A stretch of DNA of 64,000 bases from EW11 sp035765635 (lineage in GTDB: Bacteria > Verrucomicrobiota > Verrucomicrobiia > Opitutales > Opitutaceae): contig DASTWZ010000047.1 in assembly GCA_035765635.1 (NCBI GenBank), positions 62,001-126,000 of the forward strand. The letters are read 5' to 3'. Shown piece after piece: positions 33,524 to 41,749 of this stretch. The notes beneath the pieces were generated by a model. The model was not told where the DNA came from. It saw only the letters and a program-made list of their open reading frames with translations, and searched no databases. Within the stretch, counting starts at the first letter, position 1, and each line of letters opens with the position of its first letter. Made by a program: the position numbers and the translations under genes.

Positions 33524-36500
33524 TTAGAAGTACAGGCTGTTAGTCAACGACCAGGTCATACCTTCTTGAATACGTTGAGCGGCCGGAGTGCCGTCGGGCT
33601 CAACGCTGATCGGAGTGAGGTGAACGTTTTCACCCACATTCCGAAGATTGGCTTGGATCCGCCATTTGACCTTGGAGGTCAGCTTGCGCTCGTAGCCGAC
33701 CCAGAGGTCGGTGTGGTATTCAACGTCGCCGTAGAGCGGCTTGTTCACGTCGAGCTTCACATTGTTCGGATCGAGCACGGTCGGCGCCTTGGAGAGGCCG
33801 TAGCCGAGAATCGCGCGATCCTGCCAGCGGAACGCGCCGCCGAAGTTGAAGCCTTTCAACATGCCGTGACCGAAGCTGTAGTTGCCGACCGCGTTGAAGG
33901 CCCAGGGGTGCACTTCGGGCGCGGACTGGCCGTCCTGTTCGCGCTGGAAGAGATAGGCCGAGTAGATGTTGTCGTTGAAGTTCTGGCGCATGGTGCCGCT
34001 GTCGCCAGCCCACCATTGGCGCAGATCTCCGGCCGGACCCGCGAGGCGGGTGTGGATTTCCTCGATGTAGCTGACCAGGGCCGCGCTCAGATTGGTGCGG
34101 CTCGCCGTCGTCTTCGAAGCGTTGAAGGTCAGGTCGAGACCGTTGATCGGCTTGGCGTTCAGCTCGAACTCGACGCCCTTCGACTCGGTGTCGATGGTGC
34201 CGGTCGGATAAAGGCCGCGGATCTTGCCTGCGCCCGCAGGTTGAATGCCGCCCGGACCGCTCGAGGCGCTCCAGCCGCTGCCGATGAAGTTCGAGGCCGG
34301 TTGACCCCAGTCACCCGACGCGGCTGCAGCTTTGATGTTGGCCACGTTGATCGGCAGACCGTAGGCGTCGAAGAACGACTGGGCTGGCATGTGCGCGATC
34401 CAATCGAGCGCCGCCGCTTTTTCCTGAGCGTCGATCGTGGCAGCGCCAGGCGAGCGCGGAAAACCGCCATAGGGCTGGACGGACTCGCCCAGATCGTGAT
34501 TGGCCCAATCCCAGTACCAAGCGGCGTCATTCGCGTGGCCGCTCAGACCGATCAAGTCAGCCACGGCCGAAGCTGTACCCCAGGCCTGTGAACCCCAGAG
34601 ATAGTACGATTGCGAACCGAGGGTGGAAACCGCCGGGTCGCCGGAGAGGTTGGCGTCGGAAACGGTCGTCTTGTAAAACGTCGTCTTCAGGCTGACACGT
34701 CCATCGAGGGCCGAAACCACGATGCCGTACTCCTTGGTTTTGCCACGGGAGTTCGGAATGCGCGTACCGGAGAAGTCGACGCGGTTTTCCGCGCGGAAGT
34801 TGGACGACTGATCGTAGGTCAGGCTGATGTCGGAACCCCAGGGCAGTCTCTTTTGGATGAAACGCGGCGTGTGCAGCACGACGCCGGCGCTATGACTGAC
34901 GCCTTCGCTCTCGTCGCTGATGTCATCCGAGTAGGCGAAGTCTTGGTCGACCACGCCGTTGGAGTCGGCTTTGCCGGTCGCGCTGTAGGTCTTCACCTTG
35001 TCTTTGCGATAGCCGATCACTGGCACGATGGTGTCATCCCAGAGGTAGCCCTGCCAGGTGATGCCGGTGGAGCGGATCGTGTTCTTGACCTTGCTGCCCT
35101 CGAAGTAGAGCTGATCGCGATCGCCCTTGTCGGCGTTCAGGATCGTGACCGGCATGGTTTTCCAACCGCCGTAGTTCGCGGGGTTTTCCGACTGCGTGGA
35201 ATCGCTGGCAGTCCAGGGGTTGCTCCAGGTGGCGCTGGGATCGACGTAAGTCGGGTCCGCTGGATTCGTGGACGGCACCCAGTGCGAGTCGAAGAAGCGC
35301 ACTGTCGTCTGGCCCGACGGGGACTGGATTGCGCTGATGTTGCTGATGTTCGCGCCTGACGCAGAGGTGCGGCTGGCGAGACTTGGACTGAGATAGGTCA
35401 CCCAATCGACCTGGCGGAAACCCTGCGTGATGTTGGCCGACTCGTTGTTGTACGTCGCCCAATTCGCATCGGTGCCATAGCGCAGGAAGCTGCGGTTATC
35501 CTGCCGGCGCGTGTCGCTCGAGTAGACCGCATTGAAGAGATGCCGTCCGAGAATGTCGGTCAGCAGCGACTTTTGCAGGAAATCCGTCGCGCGGATTTCG
35601 CCGAAACCGGTGACGCGGAAATCCTCGCGCTTGTTGAAGCTCTCCGTGTTGCCGTAGTGACCGCTGTTGCCGACGTAGGCGCGACCGTAGTCCGGATTTG
35701 CCACGCCGCCCCACGAATAGACATCGGGGCCTTCGGTCACGTTGGAGCGAATATCGATCGAGATCGTCGGCGCGTCGCCGTAATTCGTTTCCTGGCTGTT
35801 GTGATAGGACTGCCGATCGTAGGCGAATTCGAAGGCCAGGCGGTTGTTCAGGAAGCTTTGCGAAACATTCAGGCTATACGCCGTGAAACCTTCCAGCTCC
35901 TGCTTGTTCGGGCCATCGATCAACTTGTTATAGAAGTCGAAGATCGATGAATCCGTCAGCGTCTTGTCCTTGTAATAATTCTTGGTCGCGCCGGGGAACG
36001 GATCAGGCAGGCCGAGCGCTTGGGCGCGGCGTGAGGCGTTGATCGTGTATTGATTGTAATTATTGATCCCGACCGAATTCGCGAAGGGGATGCCATCGAT
36101 CGCCTTGTCAACCGAACCCGTTTTCGAGATGCCCCAGGAGGTACTCGGCTTGGATTGTTGGATGATATAGGCGTTTTCGGCGTTGGCGTTGAACCAGAAC
36201 ACCGGGTCGGAGCTGCCGAGACGGGCCATGCCGCCACTCGTCCACGGACTCCACACAGCGGCGCCACCGACCATGTCACGCGGACCGTCAGCGCTGCTGC
36301 CATTGTTGGCCGTGGCTTGGTAGTTCCACGGATCGTAGGAACCGCGATTGATCACGGGTTCGCTCGAGTCGTTCGGGTTGGTCGACTTGCTATAGAAGTA
36401 CGGCGTGATGGCGTCATAGGGCGCGAGCGCGCGCGGGCGGTTTGCCTTGATATTACCGCGCTCGTAGTTGGCGCGAATCGACGTGTGCGCGGAATCGCCG

Positions 36501-37318
36501 AAGAGCTTCGGGTCAAACTTGATCGTGCCGAAGACGCGCTTGTCGTGATTGTAGGCAGGGTCCTGGCGATATTGGGCCTGGTCGTCCATCGCGGCGATGC
36601 GAAGGGCGAGCACGTCTTTCAGGATGACGTAGTTCGCGTCGAGCGATTCGCGGAGGCTGCCGAAATTATCGATCCGGCTTTCCACCTTGCCGCTGTTCTT
36701 GCGCAACTCCGCAGTGATGGTCTGGGTGTTGACGATACCGGCGGGACTGCCGACGCCGAAGAGAATGGAATTCGGTCCGCGCTGCAGGTCGACGCGGTCG
36801 ACATTATAGGAGTCCCACGGAATATCGGTGAGGAAATAATCGCGCGTGCTGTCGGCGGAATCGAGGCCGCGAACTCGCGTGTTCTGATTGGGGCGAAGCA
36901 GCGCGGAGTTTTCCTTCACGCCGTTGCCGCTGCCCAAGCCGCCGAAGTTGCCGCCGAGGCCGCCGACTTCGGTGTTCGTCGTGTAGACGAGCAGGTCTTG
37001 CTGATTGCGAGCTCCGGTGTCGGAGAGAAACTTCGACGTCACTACAGAGATGGAGGATGCCACGTCGCGCAGGTCAGTGCGAACGCGGGTGCCGGCCAGG
37101 GTCGTGGTGGCTTGGTAGCCCGTGTCTTCGGAAGCCTCGATCACGAAAGGCGAGAGCACGATGGACTCGTCTTCGGATGTGCTTGCGGGGGTGCTTGGAG
37201 TTGGCGCGGTTTGGGCCGCTGCGGACGAATACCCTGCGGCGAACAGCGCCGCAGTGGTAAACAGGCGAAGATGAATCGGGGTCAGCCGATTTCTTCCGGT
37301 TTTGCTTTGGTTATTCAT
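33524..37318 (-). CDS. TonB-dependent outer-membrane receptor
   Basis: 1264 residues, large for the family. N-terminal signal peptide (IHLRLFTTAALFAAGYSSAA), a segment IVLSPFVIEASEDTGYQATT typical of verrucomicrobial receptors, a plug domain (RTDLRDVASSISVVTSKFLS; DRVDLQRGPNSILFGVGSPA, the plug signature), and a 22-strand barrel ending in WSLTNSLYF with the terminal Phe needed for outer-membrane insertion. The long barrel loops suggest a large or oligomeric ligand. It has its own terminator. The adjacent PA14 kinase may regulate it, but no direct evidence is in the sequence. Confidence 0.93.
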   Translation of the reverse strand: MNNQSKTGRNRLTPIHLRLFTTAALFAAGYSSAAAQTAPTPSTPASTSEDESIVLSPFVIEASEDTGYQATTTLAGTRVRTDLRDVASSISVVTSKFLSDTGARNQQDLLVYTTNTEVGGLGGNFGGLGSGNGVKENSALLRPNQNTRVRGLDSADSTRDYFLTDIPWDSYNVDRVDLQRGPNSILFGVGSPAGIVNTQTITAELRKNSGKVESRIDNFGSLRESLDANYVILKDVLALRIAAMDDQAQYRQDPAYNHDKRVFGTIKFDPKLFGDSAHTSIRANYERGNIKANRPRALAPYDAITPYFYSKSTNPNDSSEPVINRGSYDPWNYQATANNGSSADGPRDMVGGAAVWSPWTSGGMARLGSSDPVFWFNANAENAYIIQQSKPSTSWGISKTGSVDKAIDGIPFANSVGINNYNQYTINASRRAQALGLPDPFPGATKNYYKDKTLTDSSIFDFYNKLIDGPNKQELEGFTAYSLNVSQSFLNNRLAFEFAYDRQSYHNSQETNYGDAPTISIDIRSNVTEGPDVYSWGGVANPDYGRAYVGNSGHYGNTESFNKREDFRVTGFGEIRATDFLQKSLLTDILGRHLFNAVYSSDTRRQDNRSFLRYGTDANWATYNNESANITQGFRQVDWVTYLSPSLASRTSASGANISNISAIQSPSGQTTVRFFDSHWVPSTNPADPTYVDPSATWSNPWTASDSTQSENPANYGGWKTMPVTILNADKGDRDQLYFEGSKVKNTIRSTGITWQGYLWDDTIVPVIGYRKDKVKTYSATGKADSNGVVDQDFAYSDDISDESEGVSHSAGVVLHTPRFIQKRLPWGSDISLTYDQSSNFRAENRVDFSGTRIPNSRGKTKEYGIVVSALDGRVSLKTTFYKTTVSDANLSGDPAVSTLGSQSYYLWGSQAWGTASAVADLIGLSGHANDAAWYWDWANHDLGESVQPYGGFPRSPGAATIDAQEKAAALDWIAHMPAQSFFDAYGLPINVANIKAAAASGDWGQPASNFIGSGWSASSGPGGIQPAGAGKIRGLYPTGTIDTESKGVEFELNAKPINGLDLTFNASKTTASRTNLSAALVSYIEEIHTRLAGPAGDLRQWWAGDSGTMRQNFNDNIYSAYLFQREQDGQSAPEVHPWAFNAVGNYSFGHGMLKGFNFGGAFRWQDRAILGYGLSKAPTVLDPNNVKLDVNKPLYGDVEYHTDLWVGYERKLTSKVKWRIQANLRNVGENVHLTPISVEPDGTPAAQRIQEGMTWSLTNSLYF

Positions 37319-37680
37319 GGTGGGTTTGTTCGGGCCAAGGCGGGGATATGCCTTGGAAATGCCCAGGCCGCGGAGTCAGGCAGCGCGGACTGAACCTGAT
37401 CGTGCATCGCAAATCACACGTCACGCTGTCGTCGCCGCTCGCGGCGCAGATCACGCGTTGCTGCGTCGGCTTTCGAGCCGGGCGCAATGGGGGGTGTAGT
37501 TCCGAGCATCGGTCTCAGGGGGGAATGCCACCAGAGGCTCGCTAGAAGCCCTTGGCGCGCCCGCGAGAAAACGATTCGCCCGCCGGACGCTCAAACATCC
37601 GAAAGCAATATCCTCAATATGACTTTCTTCATATCGACGGCCCGGCGCGCGCCGTAATCAAAGACAAGCCCCACCGATCT
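37319..37680. other. Upstream region of the TonB receptor gene
   Basis: About 360 bp without a gene. It must contain the receptor promoter (transcribed leftward). No confident -35/-10 pair, operator or repeat-family member was found before R4 begins at 37681. Confidence 0.3.
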
Positions 37681-37847
37681 TTTTCCCACGAATCACACGA
37701 AGCACACGAAACTGATCGATCCCTTTTTCCCACGGAAAGCACGGAAAACTCGGAAACACAGAGGGCTTCTTCGCTTCCGTGTCCTCCGTGCTTTCCGTGG
37801 GAAAGATATTTCGAAATTCGTGTGCTTCGTGTGATTCGTGGGGAAAA
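37681..37847. repeat. Nested double-palindrome repeat, copy R4
   Basis: Outer arms TTTTCCCACGAATCACACGA and TGTGATTCGTGGGGAAAA; inner arms TTTTTCCCACGGAAAGCACG and CGTGCTTTCCGTGGGAAAG. The inner arms have diverged together (AAGCAC with GTGCTT), keeping complementarity. Confidence 0.92.
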
Positions 37848-37895
37848 TCCGTCTTCAGAATCCTCGCGGATGTCGTGGGGCGCTTGCGCGGCCGC

Positions 37896-40800
37896 TCAGA
37901 CCTTTTTCTTCAAAACGAAATTCTGGTTTCCGTAATGGAGATAGTCCGCCCAATCCACTGTGCCGCTCTGTTCCCTGATCGCGCGGCGGGCGGCGAGCAG
38001 GGCTTCGCCGACAGTCGCGCCGCGCAAGAGGGCGGGATAAAATGTCGTGGCGAAAACCACCGCGGGTTGATCGCCCACCGACCAATACGTGCCGACATAA
38101 TTGCTCACGCCTCCGCGCAAAAACGCCTCGGCGAGGCCGGCGGTTTTCTCCACGGCTTTCGTCAGCGCAGAATCTGGCGGCACCGTCGGTTTCGATTTCT
38201 TCGTGGCCTTTGATTTTTTCGCCGCGCGCAGCTCTTTCGGAATCGCGCGCACCCGGCCGGATTCGCATGCGTTGAACACGACGAGATTGGGAAGATTGCC
38301 GAGGCCGGAAAGATCGGCGCCGCTCAAAATATCTCCGCCGTGGCAAAGAATCCCGCTGCGCGACGGAACGGCGGGATCGAAGTACGCGTGGCCCGCGTAG
38401 TGGACAATATCATACAGTCCTGACCGGAAATCCTGGATCAATGTCGAGCGCGTGGCTTCCGCGCCAGCCCGGGTCGTGAGTTCGATCGACGAGTCCGCGG
38501 CAAAAAGTTTTTGCACGCGCTTTCCTTCTTCCTCCGCGCCATCGAGCGACATGCTTTCGCCGCGGTTGGGGTTCATCACCAGGAGAATTTTCATCTTCGC
38601 GGTCTGGCGTCGCGACTCCAGCCACTTGGCGATCGAAAGATTGTCCGCGAGATAACGCCGGCTCAGTCCGGCTTCGAGCACGGGAAAATGCCCGTCGATC
38701 GCGAGGAGTTCCCACGGGATTTTCGCCGAAGCGGAGTCATGCACGACGACCAGCGGGCGATCCCGCAGCGTTGGCAGCACGGCCACGATTTCATCGGCAA
38801 CCATCTGCGTGCCGAGCTCTGCGCCGAGCGCGGGCATGTCGTCCGGCGTGAAACTCGTCGTGCCGAGTACGCTCAACTCTCGCGACAGCTCTTCGGGTTT
38901 AATCACTTTTTGTCCGGTGATCACCGTCGCCTTGGCGCCGGCGGTCAGGAGTGAAGAGCGAAACGCCAGACCGTTCTTGGTTTCGCCTTCCTGGCGCACG
39001 ATCAGGTAGGCCGGCTCGACCGCCACGACGGACACACCGCGATCCGGTTCGCTCGCGCGCGTCAGCGTCGCCGGCAGGACTTTCGTTTCGAACTCCACCT
39101 CCACGTCGTTGAACAAATCTGTTCCAGACAGGCGCAGCAGCTCTGCTTCGGCTTGCCGGCATTTTTCCGGATCGCGAATGCAGAACGTCACGCGACGCAC
39201 CGCCTGCGCGGCGTCGCTGTCGCGCACCGCTTTGATGAAACCCTCCAGCATGTAGCGCAGCGAATCGACGGGTTCCACGCCCGTGCCTGTGCCCATCAGC
39301 ACGGTGGCGAAGTCCTCGACATTCGTGCGGATCATCATGCGTATCGTATTTTCGGATACGAGTTGGAGGATTTCGAAATTGAAGCGATCGAAGGGGCCCA
39401 GTCCGGCGAAGACGACGAGATCGGTTTGGATGGGGTGGCGTCCCGTCGGCAAGATGAACAGCTCTCCCACGCCGCCGGAAAACATCCGCCGGTTGACGCA
39501 TTCCGCGATCGCTCCATCGAGGCGCTGATCGACGGCCAGGGCGGCTCCGCCAGGCGCGACTTCGCTGAAAAGTCCCAGGACAATCGCGCGCGCGTTCACT
39601 TCCGTGATGTCGCCTTCCGCGACACAAATTTCCAGGCGCTTGAGCCGACGCCGTCCGACCACGACTTGATTCAGCTCGATCGGCCGCGCGATGGCGAAGG
39701 GCGCAGCCATCGTGTTCGCCGCCGCTGCCGCAGCGGTTGGCGCTTTGTCCCTCGATTCCGCCGAAAGCAGGGGATCGAGCAGATTTCGAAACTCGCGACT
39801 GCTTACCTCGCCGCGCCGTTTTTGATCGGGCAGGGCGGCGCGCAATTCGCTGTCGCTCACCGTCCGCCGAATCGGCAGCGCGCGATCGACAGGCCACTCC
39901 TTGGGCAATTGCTCCGTGGCGCCGGTGTTCAACAGATCGATCACCGCGCGAGCGACGACGGCATTGTTGGCCAGGCTGCCGTGCGATTCTTCGACATACC
40001 ACGTCGGGGCGCCTTCCAACTGAGCGTTGGCGAGGGGCACCGTGCCGTCGCCGGCATTGGTCTCGGTGTAGGCGAACTCTCCGGCGACGGCATCGAGATC
40101 GGTCACGGTTTTTTCCCCGACGCCCGCGATCAGGAAAAAGCGTTCATCCGCCGGCGCGAGCAGGCTCTGCGTCTTGCGCGCGCGACTCAGTAGTTTCGGA
40201 TCGAATACAGCGCCGTCCTTGGGCCACTGCGCGGCATCGAAGAGATCGAATTTTGAAAATCTCTCTGGTGGCGGCAGCAGTTGGTACGTGCTCGGAAATG
40301 TATTGAAAGCTTGGGTACAGAGATCTTCCGCGCTGTGCAGCGGATCGAGAATCGCGAGTTTGCGGATGCTGGGCAACGTGCCGCGGATCGCCTGCGTGGC
40401 GACGAATGCGCCGTTGTTCGGCGTGCCGAGCATCACGAGCTTGGTGATGCGGTCCGTGCCGAGCTTGAGCGCCGCGCGGGTGACCAGTCCGCCCATGCTG
40501 TGGGCTACGATGGAGACCTCTCGCGACTCTTCCTTTTTCAAATCCGCCACGAGTTTTGCGCCGAGATCCTCCACGCTTCGCCGCCAGTCGTAGCCCCAGA
40601 AATCCGCGTTGAAGCCGGCCGCGCGCAGGCGAAGCTTCATCTTCATATAATAAAGGTGCAGCGGGTCGAGCGGGACCAGGTTCGATTGACCGGTCGTGAG
40701 CGACAACTTCACCAGGTTGCCCAACACGATATCGCGCGGATCGAGCCAGAAGACATCGTCGCCGCCGAACATGCTCGCTCCGGGCGCGCCCAATTTCGTT

Positions 40801-41126
40801 CCCATGATGCCGGGCAGGAGCAGCACGCGCGGCCCGCCGCGCACCGACCGGCTCGCCGCCTGCCGTGTCAAGGCCAGCAACTCCGCATACTGTTCCTCGC
40901 CGAAGTACGCTTCGAGCGCGGCGACCCGCGTGCCGGCGAGCAGGGCTTTCTCGATGCTGCTCGTGCTCAGTCTGTATCCAGAAATTGGATCGCCAGTGGG
41001 CATCACGTCGCCGACGTGGGCCGTGTCCGTCACCGCGCGCGCCGAGGAATGTCGCCCGGCGCGTTTGGGGTGGGTTCGCGAAGCGGACGATTTGTGGGCA
41101 GCAGAACGGGATCGGCGCTTTTTCAT
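37896..41126 (-). CDS. LCAT-like hydrolase / M17-N macro-like / CHAT protease fusion
   Basis: 1076 residues with three modules. A basic N-terminus (MKKRRSRSAAHKSSASRTHP) precedes an alpha/beta hydrolase of LCAT/PGAP1 type: VLLLPGIMGTKLG, nucleophile Ser210 in VAHSMGGLVTRAA, candidate Asp360 (AGDGTVPLANA) and His382 (EESHGSLANN). Residues ~498-640 resemble the leucyl-aminopeptidase N-domain/macro fold (CVAEGDITEVNARAIVLGLF; TDLVVFAGLGPFDRF; VLMGTGTGV). The C-terminal CHAT domain (~770-1076) has DIVHYAGHAYFD with His913 and VFNACESG with Cys954, plus GVSNYVGTYWSVGDQPAVVF. Both catalytic sets look intact. CHAT proteins are caspase-like proteases in bacterial defence and regulated killing, so a lipase under protease control is a plausible inference. 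There is no signal peptide, so cytoplasmic. Confidence 0.88.
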   Translation of the reverse strand: MKKRRSRSAAHKSSASRTHPKRAGRHSSARAVTDTAHVGDVMPTGDPISGYRLSTSSIEKALLAGTRVAALEAYFGEEQYAELLALTRQAASRSVRGGPRVLLLPGIMGTKLGAPGASMFGGDDVFWLDPRDIVLGNLVKLSLTTGQSNLVPLDPLHLYYMKMKLRLRAAGFNADFWGYDWRRSVEDLGAKLVADLKKEESREVSIVAHSMGGLVTRAALKLGTDRITKLVMLGTPNNGAFVATQAIRGTLPSIRKLAILDPLHSAEDLCTQAFNTFPSTYQLLPPPERFSKFDLFDAAQWPKDGAVFDPKLLSRARKTQSLLAPADERFFLIAGVGEKTVTDLDAVAGEFAYTETNAGDGTVPLANAQLEGAPTWYVEESHGSLANNAVVARAVIDLLNTGATEQLPKEWPVDRALPIRRTVSDSELRAALPDQKRRGEVSSREFRNLLDPLLSAESRDKAPTAAAAAANTMAAPFAIARPIELNQVVVGRRRLKRLEICVAEGDITEVNARAIVLGLFSEVAPGGAALAVDQRLDGAIAECVNRRMFSGGVGELFILPTGRHPIQTDLVVFAGLGPFDRFNFEILQLVSENTIRMMIRTNVEDFATVLMGTGTGVEPVDSLRYMLEGFIKAVRDSDAAQAVRRVTFCIRDPEKCRQAEAELLRLSGTDLFNDVEVEFETKVLPATLTRASEPDRGVSVVAVEPAYLIVRQEGETKNGLAFRSSLLTAGAKATVITGQKVIKPEELSRELSVLGTTSFTPDDMPALGAELGTQMVADEIVAVLPTLRDRPLVVVHDSASAKIPWELLAIDGHFPVLEAGLSRRYLADNLSIAKWLESRRQTAKMKILLVMNPNRGESMSLDGAEEEGKRVQKLFAADSSIELTTRAGAEATRSTLIQDFRSGLYDIVHYAGHAYFDPAVPSRSGILCHGGDILSGADLSGLGNLPNLVVFNACESGRVRAIPKELRAAKKSKATKKSKPTVPPDSALTKAVEKTAGLAEAFLRGGVSNYVGTYWSVGDQPAVVFATTFYPALLRGATVGEALLAARRAIREQSGTVDWADYLHYGNQNFVLKKKV

Positions 41127-41238
41127 TTTGTGCGAAAAAATTGTAAGGCTCGGAAACGCGGCTCTCTCGATTGAACGTCCTTCTTCCGCGGCATCAATCA
41201 GTTAACGCGCGAAAGTCAGGCGTATCCACCGGAACCAT

Positions 41239-41260
41239 ACAGGAATACCTGTTATATAAA
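41239..41260 (+). promoter_or_regulatory. Operator-like palindrome next to a TATATAAA box
   Basis: ACAGG-AATA-CCTGT (41239-41252) abuts TATATAAA (41253-41260) in the divergent gap between the CHAT-fusion gene and the TonB-C gene. It could serve either direction; low confidence. Confidence 0.25.
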
Positions 41261-41308
41261 TACCAAGCAGGCTGGGGTATATCACACGATTTTTCAGCAG
41301 TTCGCCTC

Positions 41309-41336
41309 AAGTTCCGCAAATCGTGGGCCGATTACA
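41309..41336 (+). promoter_or_regulatory. Sigma-28-like promoter for the TonB-C / chemoreceptor pair
   Basis: TCAAGTTC, 12 nt, then GCCGATTA, against the known sigma-28 pattern TAAAGTTT-N11-GCCGATAA. The -10 octamer differs at one base. Its position rules out the ATG at 41336 as the start and supports ATG 41357, leaving a short leader. Confidence 0.55.
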
Positions 41337-41356
41337 TGGACCTGAATCGCTTCCCC

Positions 41357-41722
41357 ATGAGATTTCTGTCACGAACACTATCGCTCCTATTGGCTGTAAT
41401 CGCGTTCAGCGCCGTCCTTCGCGCTGATGACACCATCTACACGAAAGTAGATGAGAACCCGGTTCCGATCAAAACTCCGCCGCCGAAGTATCCCGACTCG
41501 ATGAAACGCGAGGGATCCTCGGGTGTTGTCGCCGTCGTCATCGTGATCGATGAGAAGGGCAACATCGACACCTGCACGGTCGCGAAGTCCTCCCATCCCG
41601 ACTTCGACAAGCCGGCGCTCGACGCCGTGCGCAACTGGAAGTTCAAGCCTGCGAAGAAGGACGGCAATGCGGTCAAAGTCCGCGTGACGATCCCGCTGCG
41701 CTTCAACATCGACGAGTCCTAA
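41357..41722 (+). CDS. Exported TonB C-terminal-domain protein
   Basis: 121 residues: signal peptide (MRFLSRTLSLLLAVIAFSAV, then LRADD) followed at once by a TonB_C domain (PPPKYPDSMKREGSSGVVAV, VIVIDEKGNIDTCTVAKSSH, FDKPALDAVRNWKFKPA). It lacks the usual TM anchor plus Pro-rich spacer of an energy transducer, so it is a free periplasmic TonB-C protein. It sits 27 bp before a chemoreceptor gene behind a sigma-28-like site, which hints at a motility or taxis link rather than transport. Confidence 0.85.
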   Translation: MRFLSRTLSLLLAVIAFSAVLRADDTIYTKVDENPVPIKTPPPKYPDSMKREGSSGVVAVVIVIDEKGNIDTCTVAKSSHPDFDKPALDAVRNWKFKPAKKDGNAVKVRVTIPLRFNIDES

Positions 41723-41749
41723 CCTTCTTCGTTTCCCGAACCCTTAGCC

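Noticed and set aside
41171..41356. Upstream extension of the TonB-C gene (62 extra residues)
   Set aside because: It would place the signal peptide internally and cover the sigma-28-like promoter.
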